Assembly: GCA_900315885.1 (NCBI GenBank)
Contig: ONAT01000010.1
Location: forward strand, 1-46,013
Direction: 5' to 3'
DNA length: 46,013 nucleotides
DNA from: an uncultured Erysipelotrichaceae bacterium
GTDB taxonomy: Bacteria > Bacillota_I > Bacilli_A > RFN20 > CAG-826
The notes beneath the pieces are model-generated. The model saw only the letters and a list, made by a program, of their open reading frames with translations, was not told the origin of the DNA and ran no database searches. This document shows positions 28,457-35,860 of this stretch, in pieces. The position numbers and the translations under genes are program-made. Within the stretch, counting starts at the first letter, position 1. The number at the start of each line of letters is the position of its first letter.

Positions 28457-29233
28457 CTATTTATTGCCTTTTTGTATTTCTTCAATTAACAAAGAATCTT
28501 CCTTATTTGCAAAATTTATCTTACCTTCCTCAATATGAACTTTATTTAACTTCCTTTTAAGTGCTGCAGCTATATTAGAAAAATCCGTTTTATAAAAACA
28601 AATCAAAGTAATTTCATTCTTTACATACCATATAAGTTTAAATTTTTTTCTATCATAATATTCTTTATTATCATTATCATAACCAAAAAACTCGATATAA
28701 ACATCTTTTCTATCTCCTAAATAGTCGAACAAACAAAAATCAGGTTCTACGTATTCATTATCTTCTTTGCCATAATACCACTGAGGCTCATAAGTAAAAG
28801 GAATATTTTGTTCATCTAAGTAATTCAAAATTTCTAACTCACCTGCGCTTTTTACAACATGCCCATCTTTAGTTTTATATCGTCCTGAATACTGTTCATG
28901 AAGCAGTTGAACGTTACAACCATTTGAAATTTTAAACAATAAATCTTTATTTTTATATTTTTGATAACAATGTGGACAAAATAAAAGACCATCAGTTGGA
29001 CTACCACAAGTCAAACAACGTGATCTATTGTTCGAATCGATGACAATGACATCATTATCTTTTTTTATTTTGCATGAACAAACTTCATCAACACTATGCC
29101 ATTTGCCACAATCCTCACATTGGACTATTAATCCTTCCATGAACTCAAAAGCATGGTGACCACATAATTTATCTTTTCGTTCACGACCATATACTTTGAA
29201 TGTTTTTTCGCCACAAATTGGACAACTACTCAT
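28457..29233 (-). CDS. Zinc-ribbon protein with PD-(D/E)xK nuclease domain
   Basis: A 258-residue cytosolic protein. Three Cys/His clusters form zinc ribbons: C4-C7 with C24/H27, C39-C42 with C52/C54, and C73-C76 with C86-C89. The C-terminal half (about 110-240) has the restriction-endonuclease-like pattern SAGELEILNYL, then EPDFCLFDY, then VYIEFFG and YDRKKFKL, a PD-(D/E)xK arrangement. It is cargo at the left end of the prophage, with its own terminator, away from the replication and virion genes. Superinfection exclusion, defence against other elements or DNA repair are possible; none is shown. Confidence 0.75.
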   Translation of the reverse strand: MSSCPICGEKTFKVYGRERKDKLCGHHAFEFMEGLIVQCEDCGKWHSVDEVCSCKIKKDNDVIVIDSNNRSRCLTCGSPTDGLLFCPHCYQKYKNKDLLFKISNGCNVQLLHEQYSGRYKTKDGHVVKSAGELEILNYLDEQNIPFTYEPQWYYGKEDNEYVEPDFCLFDYLGDRKDVYIEFFGYDNDNKEYYDRKKFKLIWYVKNEITLICFYKTDFSNIAAALKRKLNKVHIEEGKINFANKEDSLLIEEIQKGNK

Positions 29234-29508
29234 ATATTACTACCTCTTTCTTTTTTATAGTCTATCACAAATACAATAATTGTTTTATATTTTCTTTTTT
29301 TTGTTCCTATATTGTATTACGAAAACTGCAGTCGTCAATCGCTGCCCTAACGGCGTATCGCAAGGAAGCTTGTCGACCGGCATTGACTTTAAAAAAGCCA
29401 ATGCCTTTGACTACTTTGTTTTCTTCCATTTATTTTTTTATTGTCCTCAAAAAAGAAAAAAAATGATAATTATCGCTACGCTTAAACAACGACAAAAAAA
29501 GCCACAAC
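29234..29508. other. Structured GC-richer segment between cargo genes
   Basis: Positions 29327-29414 stand out as GC-rich in AT-rich surroundings. On the minus strand a hairpin GGCATTGGCTTT/AAAGTCAATGCC (29381-29407, one G-T pair) is enclosed by GTAGT/ACTGC and CAA/TTG arms at 29328-29340 and 29406-29414, giving a branched fold. Open frames across it on the plus strand show no ribosome site. Candidate packaging signal, minus-strand origin or regulatory RNA of the element. Confidence 0.45.
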
Positions 29509-29877
29509 TTAACATTGTGACTTCTCTTCTAATGAATTTGTAACTACATTCCAATCAAAACCTCGATGAGGCATACCATAATTAGCAAAATCTTTATAAG
29601 CTGCTACTACTTTACCATCAAGCAGTGCAAATTTATCTGACTCAACTTCTAGTATCTCATCTACCAAGTCTTCAATATTGTCAGAAGTCTTTTCAACATC
29701 AATTTCCTCTCGCCAATATGTGTCGTCATCAAAAACAGAATCATAATCCCAATAATCAAAATAATATTTCCCATCTTCCATATCTATTGATTCTTGATGG
29801 GCTGAACCCCAAGTTTTAAAACCGAAAAATTCAATATCAAATATTTTTTTATCTTTAGTTAATATAAATCTTGCCAT
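29509..29877 (-). CDS. Highly acidic small protein, possible DNA mimic
   Basis: A 122-residue protein, family not recognised. About 30 residues are Asp/Glu against roughly 13 Lys/Arg, with a dense acidic/aromatic stretch YYFDYWDYDSVFDDDTYW. Small acidic proteins of phages and conjugative elements often mimic DNA to block restriction or repressors, but this is only compositional reasoning. It has a good Shine-Dalgarno (AGAAAGG) and lies upstream of the structured region and the nuclease gene, so the pair could be a cargo module. Confidence 0.55.
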   Translation of the reverse strand: MARFILTKDKKIFDIEFFGFKTWGSAHQESIDMEDGKYYFDYWDYDSVFDDDTYWREEIDVEKTSDNIEDLVDEILEVESDKFALLDGKVVAAYKDFANYGMPHRGFDWNVVTNSLEEKSQC

Positions 29878-29936
29878 AATTTTTTACCTTTCTTTATTTG
29901 ATTTTTAAAGTTTTTAAATTTTTTTCATTTTTTTTG

Positions 29937-30027
29937 TTTACTTTTGCTTTGAATTGTATATAATAATAGTGAAATTGGGGGCGAGGTCTCCCGAGGTCGT
30001 AGTTAAAGGACTACGACATTTTTTTTG
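29937..30027 (+). ncRNA. Candidate small plus-strand RNA with own promoter and terminator
   Basis: Promoter-like TTTACT (29937-29942), 16 bases, TATAAT (29959-29964). About 35 bases after the -10 comes a perfect stem GTCGTAG/CTACGAC (29996-30017) and a run of eight T. The predicted transcript (about 29971-30027) contains the direct repeat CGAGGTC-tcc-CGAGGTC and a GGG/CCC arm. It is opposite in sense to the surrounding phage operon and sits just past the last structural gene. Confidence 0.5.
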
Positions 30028-30030
30028 TTT

Positions 30031-30402
30031 CTAGCTAATTTTAAAACCTCTAGAATATGTGTCTTTTGCAAAATTCTTTATTTTTTTGGAAGATGAACTC
30101 GACACTTTATCAATAACAACTATACCTATACTAGGATTTAATCTCTTTCCTTTAACATCAGAAACATAATTATTTTTTGTAATACCAGAATCTGCATATT
30201 TATCTATCTTTTTTAATCTTATAGGCTTTATCTTACCATTGGCCACTTGTTGATATCTAACGCTATCTTTTTTAGCAATATGCGTTAATTGAATTGCGTT
30301 ATACTTCTTATACTTTTTATTCCAATAAAAAGCATAATAATGTGTACCGTTAGGGTTATTACCACGAAACATTAATCGATTTTTAACTTTTACAATTTTC
30401 AT
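30031..30402 (-). CDS. Basic protein of unknown function, end of the structural module
   Basis: A 123-residue, lysine-rich protein without signal or membrane segment; not recognised. It has an N-terminal beta-strand-rich part (MFRGNNPNGTHYYAFYWNKK) and a Ser-rich stretch near residue 105. Strong Shine-Dalgarno AAAGGAGG. It starts 24 bases after the Zot-like gene and is probably cotranscribed. Confidence 0.65.
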   Translation of the reverse strand: MKIVKVKNRLMFRGNNPNGTHYYAFYWNKKYKKYNAIQLTHIAKKDSVRYQQVANGKIKPIRLKKIDKYADSGITKNNYVSDVKGKRLNPSIGIVVIDKVSSSSSKKIKNFAKDTYSRGFKIS

Positions 30403-30426
30403 AAAATTACCTCCTTTCTTAATAAA

Positions 30427-32607
30427 TTATTTATCCTTATCATCATTTGAGTTATTTTTTATTTTTACTAAATCATTAAAGAAATAGGAATTCTCTTTTA
30501 ACATTTCTTCAAAGCTTGCTTTTTCTTTTTCAAATGATGGTAAATCATCCAAGCCAAATTCACTTCTCAAAGCTTTTTCGGTAAAGAAATCCGAAAAACA
30601 ATCCGTCGAGAATCTTTTTGAGTATATTTTCTTAAACATTAAAAAGTATTTTGCCTTTTTAGGTTCTTCATCCATTGTTCCTTTTTCGACATTCATTTTC
30701 ACATGATAAAATCCATATTTGTTATAAATACGTAATCTATAGTTATGTAAAAATGCTATAAAACGATGATATAAATACATTAATAATGTATTATCACCAC
30801 GCTCAAATCTAAAATTGTAATAGTGATCAGAAAACTTATCAACGAAGAATGATATAATTAAATCTTCTAATGAAAAGAATGGCATTGCTAGTTGCATGTC
30901 AGAACATTCATCAATATAAACTATTTCGCATAAATCACGAGCGTCCGCACCCCAAGATTCAGGACGTTGCTCATCAGCGATAACTTTCACGAAAGGAAAA
31001 TTATCAACTGTTGCTGAATGTCTAACCATTTTAAGCCAAGAATTAAATAAATCATTTTTTTGATTCGCAGTTAAATCATTTTTCTTAACTGAATTATTTT
31101 CTAAAGAATTACCTCGTTCTTTACCTATTTCCGTAATATTAATTACTCCAAACTCGAACGAGTCAGACAACTGATTATTTTCTAATACTTTCTTACCCAA
31201 TCTTAATGAATCAAAATCTAAAATATGAGAATGATTGGATTCTTCTATATTAATTGACTCCTTTGTAAATAAATCATTATTCCATAATGGAAAATTACCT
31301 AGATCCATTAACTCGTTGTCACTTCTAATCGAATAATTACTGATTATCAATGAACTTTGAATTAAATATATAAAATACAATTGACAATATGTGGATAAAG
31401 TATCCCAAATATTTTCAAGATACAAATTATTATCATATTCTAATTTATATTTATTTATATCATAACCAAATATAAATCCAGGAGATGGAAAAGCGTCAAA
31501 ATACGTTTTTTGCTCTTCTATCCATTTTTTAGCAGTAGCTAAATTGTAAATCTTATGTTCCTCAATTGCTTCTTTAATTCGCAATTCAAAATTTATCCAT
31601 GGAAAATTAGGAAATTTCAAATCTTGTTCTTGTATTTTTTCAAACGCTTTATCCCTAAGCATTATTTCTTGTGATAAAGCTATATCAGTAATCATGGTAG
31701 TTTTTTTTGAACCCATTGTTCCACACAACATTAACACTATTGGACGTTCATTAATAAAGCCTCTATCCATCATTTCCATATGATTCAAATTTTTTAAACC
31801 AATTTTAGATCTAATTAAGTATAATACCAGATAGCCAATTAATATCCATATAGGTAATGGAAAGAAATCGATTACTACCGATAAATCCATCAGTAATCTG
31901 ATTAGTTCCTGGTAAATTGAAGTTCTATCAAACGAACTTACGAAATAAATATAATAATTAAAAGTATCAAATATTATTGAGAAAAAGTTAAATTGAAATA
32001 AAAATATGACTAGCCATATTTTTAAATAATAATTATTTTCTCTTAGGAAAGTTATAAACTCGTTTACCCACTTCTTTAGAGGCCACACATATTTATCTTC
32101 AAACTTCTTAAATCTTTTTAGAGCCTTTGAATCTACGTTATAGTTATTATTAGTTTTCTTTTTTCTAAGCAAATTATAAATAATGATTGCTGCCGCAATT
32201 GGAGCAATTATCATAATCACGTTACTAATAACTAATAATATATTGCCTAACAATGTAATATAACCAATAAAGTTCTCTTGTGAAATGAAAACTGTGAAAT
32301 ATTTACTAATCTTTTCCGAGAAATCTTCCCATGTAACAGGTATTCCAAGCGGCAGTCTAAATGGCTGTTTTGTAAATTGTATGACTGTTATTTCGCCTGA
32401 TAAATCTAAATTGAATAGTTTTGAAAAATAGAATTTACCAGTTGTACAGGCATTTCTAAAACACTCTAGGAAGCGAGGCATTGCATATTTAAAATAAAAA
32501 ATCGAGAATAATAGAAAGAATAGTGTTAGAGCAGTGCAGATAAAGTGGCGATAATTACTTTTATAATTTCGCCACATGTTTCTAATTTTTTCTTTAGTTA
32601 GCTGCAT
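30427..32607 (-). CDS. Polytopic P-loop ATPase, Zot/pI-like morphogenesis protein candidate
   Basis: A 726-residue membrane protein. Hydrophobic spans lie at about 24-43, 113-147, 195-223 and 243-265. A P-loop ATPase domain follows: Walker A GTMGSKKTT (296-304), a probable Walker B FGVINITEIGKERGN (486-500) and a later conserved-looking KVIADEQRPESWGADARD (541-558). Filamentous phages need one inner-membrane ATPase of the Zot/pI family (HerA/FtsK clan) to extrude virions. Here the spans precede the ATPase, whereas in classical pI they follow it, so the assignment rests on motif plus context. Start lies inside the 35-residue membrane peptide gene (14-base overlap), indicating coupling. The alternative is an FtsK-like coupling protein of a mobilisable element. 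Confidence 0.7.
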   Translation of the reverse strand: MQLTKEKIRNMWRNYKSNYRHFICTALTLFFLLFSIFYFKYAMPRFLECFRNACTTGKFYFSKLFNLDLSGEITVIQFTKQPFRLPLGIPVTWEDFSEKISKYFTVFISQENFIGYITLLGNILLVISNVIMIIAPIAAAIIIYNLLRKKKTNNNYNVDSKALKRFKKFEDKYVWPLKKWVNEFITFLRENNYYLKIWLVIFLFQFNFFSIIFDTFNYYIYFVSSFDRTSIYQELIRLLMDLSVVIDFFPLPIWILIGYLVLYLIRSKIGLKNLNHMEMMDRGFINERPIVLMLCGTMGSKKTTMITDIALSQEIMLRDKAFEKIQEQDLKFPNFPWINFELRIKEAIEEHKIYNLATAKKWIEEQKTYFDAFPSPGFIFGYDINKYKLEYDNNLYLENIWDTLSTYCQLYFIYLIQSSLIISNYSIRSDNELMDLGNFPLWNNDLFTKESINIEESNHSHILDFDSLRLGKKVLENNQLSDSFEFGVINITEIGKERGNSLENNSVKKNDLTANQKNDLFNSWLKMVRHSATVDNFPFVKVIADEQRPESWGADARDLCEIVYIDECSDMQLAMPFFSLEDLIISFFVDKFSDHYYNFRFERGDNTLLMYLYHRFIAFLHNYRLRIYNKYGFYHVKMNVEKGTMDEEPKKAKYFLMFKKIYSKRFSTDCFSDFFTEKALRSEFGLDDLPSFEKEKASFEEMLKENSYFFNDLVKIKNNSNDDKDK

Positions 32608-32701
32608 TTAAACTATTCCTAAATGTATAAAATAGATATCCCACAATGATCATTATTACTATTCCTATTATTATCGACATTAATTCTTTTCTCTTATTCA
32701 T
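32594..32701 (-). CDS. 35-residue single-span membrane peptide, coat-protein candidate
   Basis: Translated directly from the sequence: MNKRKELM, then an uninterrupted hydrophobic stretch SIIIGIVIMIIVGYLFY, then TFRNSLNAAN. The charged N terminus, single span and short polar tail are like minor coat proteins pVII/pIX or a very short major coat protein. ATG directly follows the previous gene's TAA, with GGAGG 9 bases upstream. It overlaps the start of the ATPase gene. Such small genes are easily missed by gene finders. Confidence 0.7.
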   Translation of the reverse strand: MNKRKELMSIIIGIVIMIIVGYLFYTFRNSLNAAN

Positions 32702-34060
32702 TTATTTATTCCTCCGTTTATTAGATATCGCTCTAAAGGGCCACGTTATTATTGATATGATAAATTTAATTAAATAGACAATTGCTTTAAATATGATTGG
32801 TAGAATGACCGCTAAAATAGGACTACACAAGGCTACAATTAATACTAAAACTAAAATTTGTAATATAGTTCCAATTACTTCCATAATCTTTTGCAATAAC
32901 TTCTCTAAATCAGACCAATCTTTACCTTCCTCACCTGCTGGTTTATCAGAACCAGTTTGTTTATTATCTACTACACCAAGATTATAAGATACTCCATCAG
33001 TTTGGAATTTTAATCTTAGAATTGTTACATTCGATATATCAGTCCATGTATGCGATGAATACCCATCACCAGAAAGCCAACTATTTATCGTTTCCGTAAA
33101 ACGCAATACATACTTCATTCCATCTAATTCACTAATGTATTCTTCTTTTAAATTATCACCATCAGTCTTTTTAAATTCCTCAATCGTTTGTATTCGATTC
33201 CATTTGAATTTTGCAGCGCATAATCGATTTTCATTTTCGACTGTTTCAGACGCCTTAACTACTACTTCCTCATTTACTGGTTCGTCTTCAATTGTTTCGT
33301 CATTAAGTCCCGTTGAATGAAATGTCATTTTTTGACTTATAAATGATACTTTAGCTTCTTCCAATGTATCTATTTTTCGATTAGTACTAAAAACAACAAA
33401 ATGAGAATCAGTTACAGCAGTTGTATAAAATCCAAATGACAAATATAATCCTTTATCGTAGCGAATAAATCCACACCACTTATCAGTGATTTCTATGTAA
33501 TCTCTATCTATTCTAGAATAAGCAATTGAATCTCCCGTATAGGCTGCACAAAACAAGGAACCTACAGGATAACTAATCTCATTAATTGTATAATTATCGT
33601 CAGGCTGAGTATCGTATTCTTCATTGAATGGTCTAAATATAGATACAATCTCATAATAATGAATCATGTCGTTATTAGCGACAAAATCATTTACAACATA
33701 CTTTGCAAATACACTGTTGGAATTAATAAAAGTTAAATCATAAATTGATGGATTTATATTATTATCAATTGTTAATGACATACTGATAGACGAAGCTTTT
33801 ACTTCTTTAGTTATATTTGCAGGTTGATACGTATATATCAACAATTCTTTATCAGGTGTTTCAGCGATTTGAATTACTGAAATATCGATAACACTATCGT
33901 CGACAGTGTAATAATCCTCACTAAAGTTTGTATCTTTCTTTAGGTCAGTTAAAACGTCAGAATACTTTTCCTCAGCATGTACAAATGATAGACTAGTTAA
34001 ACTTGTAAAAAATAAAGCAAATATAGATAAAATAAATAATAATAGTGTCTTTTTCTTCAT
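32702..34060 (-). CDS. Secreted protein with C-terminal membrane anchor, adsorption-protein candidate
   Basis: A 452-residue protein with signal peptide (1-29, cut likely after SFVHA). A long ectodomain of about 330 residues rich in beta-strands follows. A strongly hydrophobic C-terminal region has two close spans (about 388-440) and a basic tail SNKRRNK. An N-terminal signal with a C-terminal anchor, encoded just before the assembly ATPase, is the layout of the minor coat/adsorption protein pIII. No sequence-level family was recognised. Its last codons carry the ribosome site for the next membrane peptide. Confidence 0.7.
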   Translation of the reverse strand: MKKKTLLLFILSIFALFFTSLTSLSFVHAEEKYSDVLTDLKKDTNFSEDYYTVDDSVIDISVIQIAETPDKELLIYTYQPANITKEVKASSISMSLTIDNNINPSIYDLTFINSNSVFAKYVVNDFVANNDMIHYYEIVSIFRPFNEEYDTQPDDNYTINEISYPVGSLFCAAYTGDSIAYSRIDRDYIEITDKWCGFIRYDKGLYLSFGFYTTAVTDSHFVVFSTNRKIDTLEEAKVSFISQKMTFHSTGLNDETIEDEPVNEEVVVKASETVENENRLCAAKFKWNRIQTIEEFKKTDGDNLKEEYISELDGMKYVLRFTETINSWLSGDGYSSHTWTDISNVTILRLKFQTDGVSYNLGVVDNKQTGSDKPAGEEGKDWSDLEKLLQKIMEVIGTILQILVLVLIVALCSPILAVILPIIFKAIVYLIKFIISIITWPFRAISNKRRNK

Positions 34061-34077
34061 GTTCTCTCACCACCTTT

Positions 34078-34118
34078 TAAAAAAATTGAGCAGAGTAGAT
34101 TCTCTACTCCACTCAATT
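34078..34118 (-). terminator. Intra-operon terminator after the 314-residue gene
   Basis: AATTGAG/CTCAATT and AGTAGA/TCTACT arms separated by a symmetric 3-base internal loop, followed by seven T on the minus strand. It lies between two genes of the same module, 8 bases after one stop and 18 bases before the next start. Confidence 0.85.
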
Positions 34119-34125
34119 AAAATAA

Positions 34126-35070
34126 TTATTTAGCAATTGTAATTGAACCTTGAACTTGTGAAATGAAAGTGTCGGTTAATGATGTTAAACCACTACCATA
34201 AAATGACAGCAATACATAACTTGTTGAATTCTTGAATGTTACTTCTTTAGTTGCTGCAGTAAAAGCATTATTTGAAACTACATTGTATAATGGATCAACT
34301 TGCTTTACTTCAGCACCAGATGGCAATTTATCAAATTCATAAACTTTTAATTGTAATTCAGCTAGTCCTGCTGGAATGGTAATTGATGAATAATTAATTG
34401 TTAGTTTTTCGCCACCTTTTACTTGTAAAATAGTTGAAGCTGTAGCAGCTGAATTATTTTCACTTACGCTAGTGTCCCAATTATAAACACCATTATCAGA
34501 CTTCAAAGTAATTCCTTTTACAAATACTGTTTCGCCTACGTTTTGTACAACTTGAAGTGTACGACCTTTAAATAAAGTATATCGAGAGTTTAAATTCTTC
34601 TCGGCGTCCTTATTGACTTTCACTGTCAACATATTGGCATATTTGATTTTTTCAGTAAATGATACCTTTCCATCTTCGTCGTTTGTAGGCGTGATTTCAA
34701 TTCGAGCATATGCTCCATTTAATGGAGCGTCGTCAGAAAATCCACCTGTTAATACTTTAGTAGATGATAAATAATTATCTAAAACGTCGTAATAGAAAAT
34801 TTGATATGTAATTTCAGCGTCAAAATCTAAAGTAGCTTTTAATCCATAGCAGGCAAATTTATCTTTAGTGTAAATAGTTTCTTCAGTTTTTTCAAACTTT
34901 CCAGTAGCCTCATTTAGACCACCAATTTCATAATTTAATGCGACTTTTTGTGTATCGTCTTTTAAATTTTGAATTAAATTAGAAATACCGACTCCAGCAC
35001 CTGCTGCTAAGCCAAGTACTACAACCGCTAATCCTAATTTTTTTAAAACAAATTTTGATTTTAATTTCAT
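34126..35070 (-). CDS. N-terminally anchored extracellular protein, probable virion component
   Basis: A 314-residue protein: basic start, one membrane span rich in Gly/Ala/Val (VLKKLGLAVVVLGLAAGAG at 8-26), then a beta-rich Thr/Asn/Lys ectodomain with no cysteine pattern or catalytic motif. It has an ideal Shine-Dalgarno (AAGGAGG) and its own terminator directly behind it. This mirrors the filamentous-phage arrangement in which the abundantly made major coat gene is followed by a terminator before the adsorption gene. At 314 residues it is much longer than known major coat proteins, so it may instead be an abundant surface or S-layer-like virion protein. Confidence 0.65.
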   Translation of the reverse strand: MKLKSKFVLKKLGLAVVVLGLAAGAGVGISNLIQNLKDDTQKVALNYEIGGLNEATGKFEKTEETIYTKDKFACYGLKATLDFDAEITYQIFYYDVLDNYLSSTKVLTGGFSDDAPLNGAYARIEITPTNDEDGKVSFTEKIKYANMLTVKVNKDAEKNLNSRYTLFKGRTLQVVQNVGETVFVKGITLKSDNGVYNWDTSVSENNSAATASTILQVKGGEKLTINYSSITIPAGLAELQLKVYEFDKLPSGAEVKQVDPLYNVVSNNAFTAATKEVTFKNSTSYVLLSFYGSGLTSLTDTFISQVQGSITIAK

Positions 35071-35109
35071 ATTCTTATTCCTCCTTAAAATAACAAAATT
35101 TAATTTTTT

Positions 35110-35382
35110 TTATTTTTTAGAATTTCCTACAGACCTTAAATAATTTTCAAAGTCATTTAATTTTTTTGGAAACTCTTTTTGAACTTGTTTATATAATTTT
35201 TTCCTATTTTCAATAGGCATGATTTTATAATTTTCATATTGCCAATTTGTTACATCGTCATGATATTTTGCCTTACAATTTTCATCAATGGAATTACTAA
35301 ACGTATATTTCTCCCTAAGCCGCTCATGTGCCATTATCGAGCGAACAACATTTCTTGGATATCTTTTTTTCTTTTTTACCAT
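35110..35382 (-). CDS. Small basic protein of unknown function
   Basis: A 90-residue protein beginning MVKKKKRYPRNVVRSIMAHE; mostly helical, basic at both ends. ATG at 35382 is preferred because GGATAGG lies just upstream; an earlier TTG at 35433 overlaps the previous gene and lacks a ribosome site. It lies 10 bases after the previous gene. Not recognised. Confidence 0.6.
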   Translation of the reverse strand: MVKKKKRYPRNVVRSIMAHERLREKYTFSNSIDENCKAKYHDDVTNWQYENYKIMPIENRKKLYKQVQKEFPKKLNDFENYLRSVGNSKK

Positions 35383-35392
35383 TTCTAAATGC

Positions 35393-35593
35393 CTATCCTT
35401 TCTTTGATTTTGTTTTTTTGTTAAATCGACCAATCAATTCATCAATATCATTTTCAATTTTATTTAATAATTTATTTTTAGTTATTGATTTGTTTTTAAT
35501 TTGATTGTTAATATCAAAAACTCGTTTCTTATTTTTGCGTATTGAATCACTTATTTCATAATTAGTACGCTTACGTTTAGAGATTCTAGACAT
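35393..35593 (-). CDS. Small lysine-rich protein
   Basis: A 66-residue, very basic, predicted helical protein (SRISKRKRTNYEISDSIRK at the start, FNKKTKSKKG at the end). It could bind the ssDNA genome or RNA; no family is recognised. Packed 2 bases after the preceding gene. Confidence 0.55.
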   Translation of the reverse strand: MSRISKRKRTNYEISDSIRKNKKRVFDINNQIKNKSITKNKLLNKIENDIDELIGRFNKKTKSKKG

Positions 35594-35595
35594 AA

Positions 35596-35808
35596 TTAAT
35601 TAATCCAATTATTGCGATTATAATCCCATGTACAACGACCATTATTAGAAATAAATGTAACTAAATTACAATTACGACCTTTGTAAGTATAAACATGATG
35701 TGCTTCAGACATTCTGTTTTTTTCTCGATATCCACCTCTCAAAAACATTTTTTTCTTATCAGGTACTTTTTTCTTTGAAATACGCTTACATATAATATTC
35801 TTCATCAT
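35596..35808 (-). CDS. Small basic Cys/Trp-containing protein
   Basis: A 70-residue protein starting at the double ATG (35803-35808) with AGAAAGGTG upstream. Basic N-terminal half (SKKKVPDKKKMFLRGGYREK), then YTYKGRNCNLVTFISNNGRC and WDYNRNNWIN. The longer frame reaching back to 36069 overlaps Rep and is not used. Function unknown. Confidence 0.55.
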   Translation of the reverse strand: MMKNIICKRISKKKVPDKKKMFLRGGYREKNRMSEAHHVYTYKGRNCNLVTFISNNGRCTWDYNRNNWIN

Positions 35809-35860
35809 AATCACACCTTTCTTTTTTTTAAATTTCATAGATAACAGACCAAATTTTTTT

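Noticed and set aside
29327-29414. Retron-type non-coding RNA
   Set aside because: The fold is suggestive, but no reverse transcriptase is encoded anywhere nearby.
29200-29543. Two plus-strand frames of 87-88 residues
   Set aside because: No ribosome site and low-complexity Phe/Lys content; they cross the structured segment and are opposite to the neighbouring genes.
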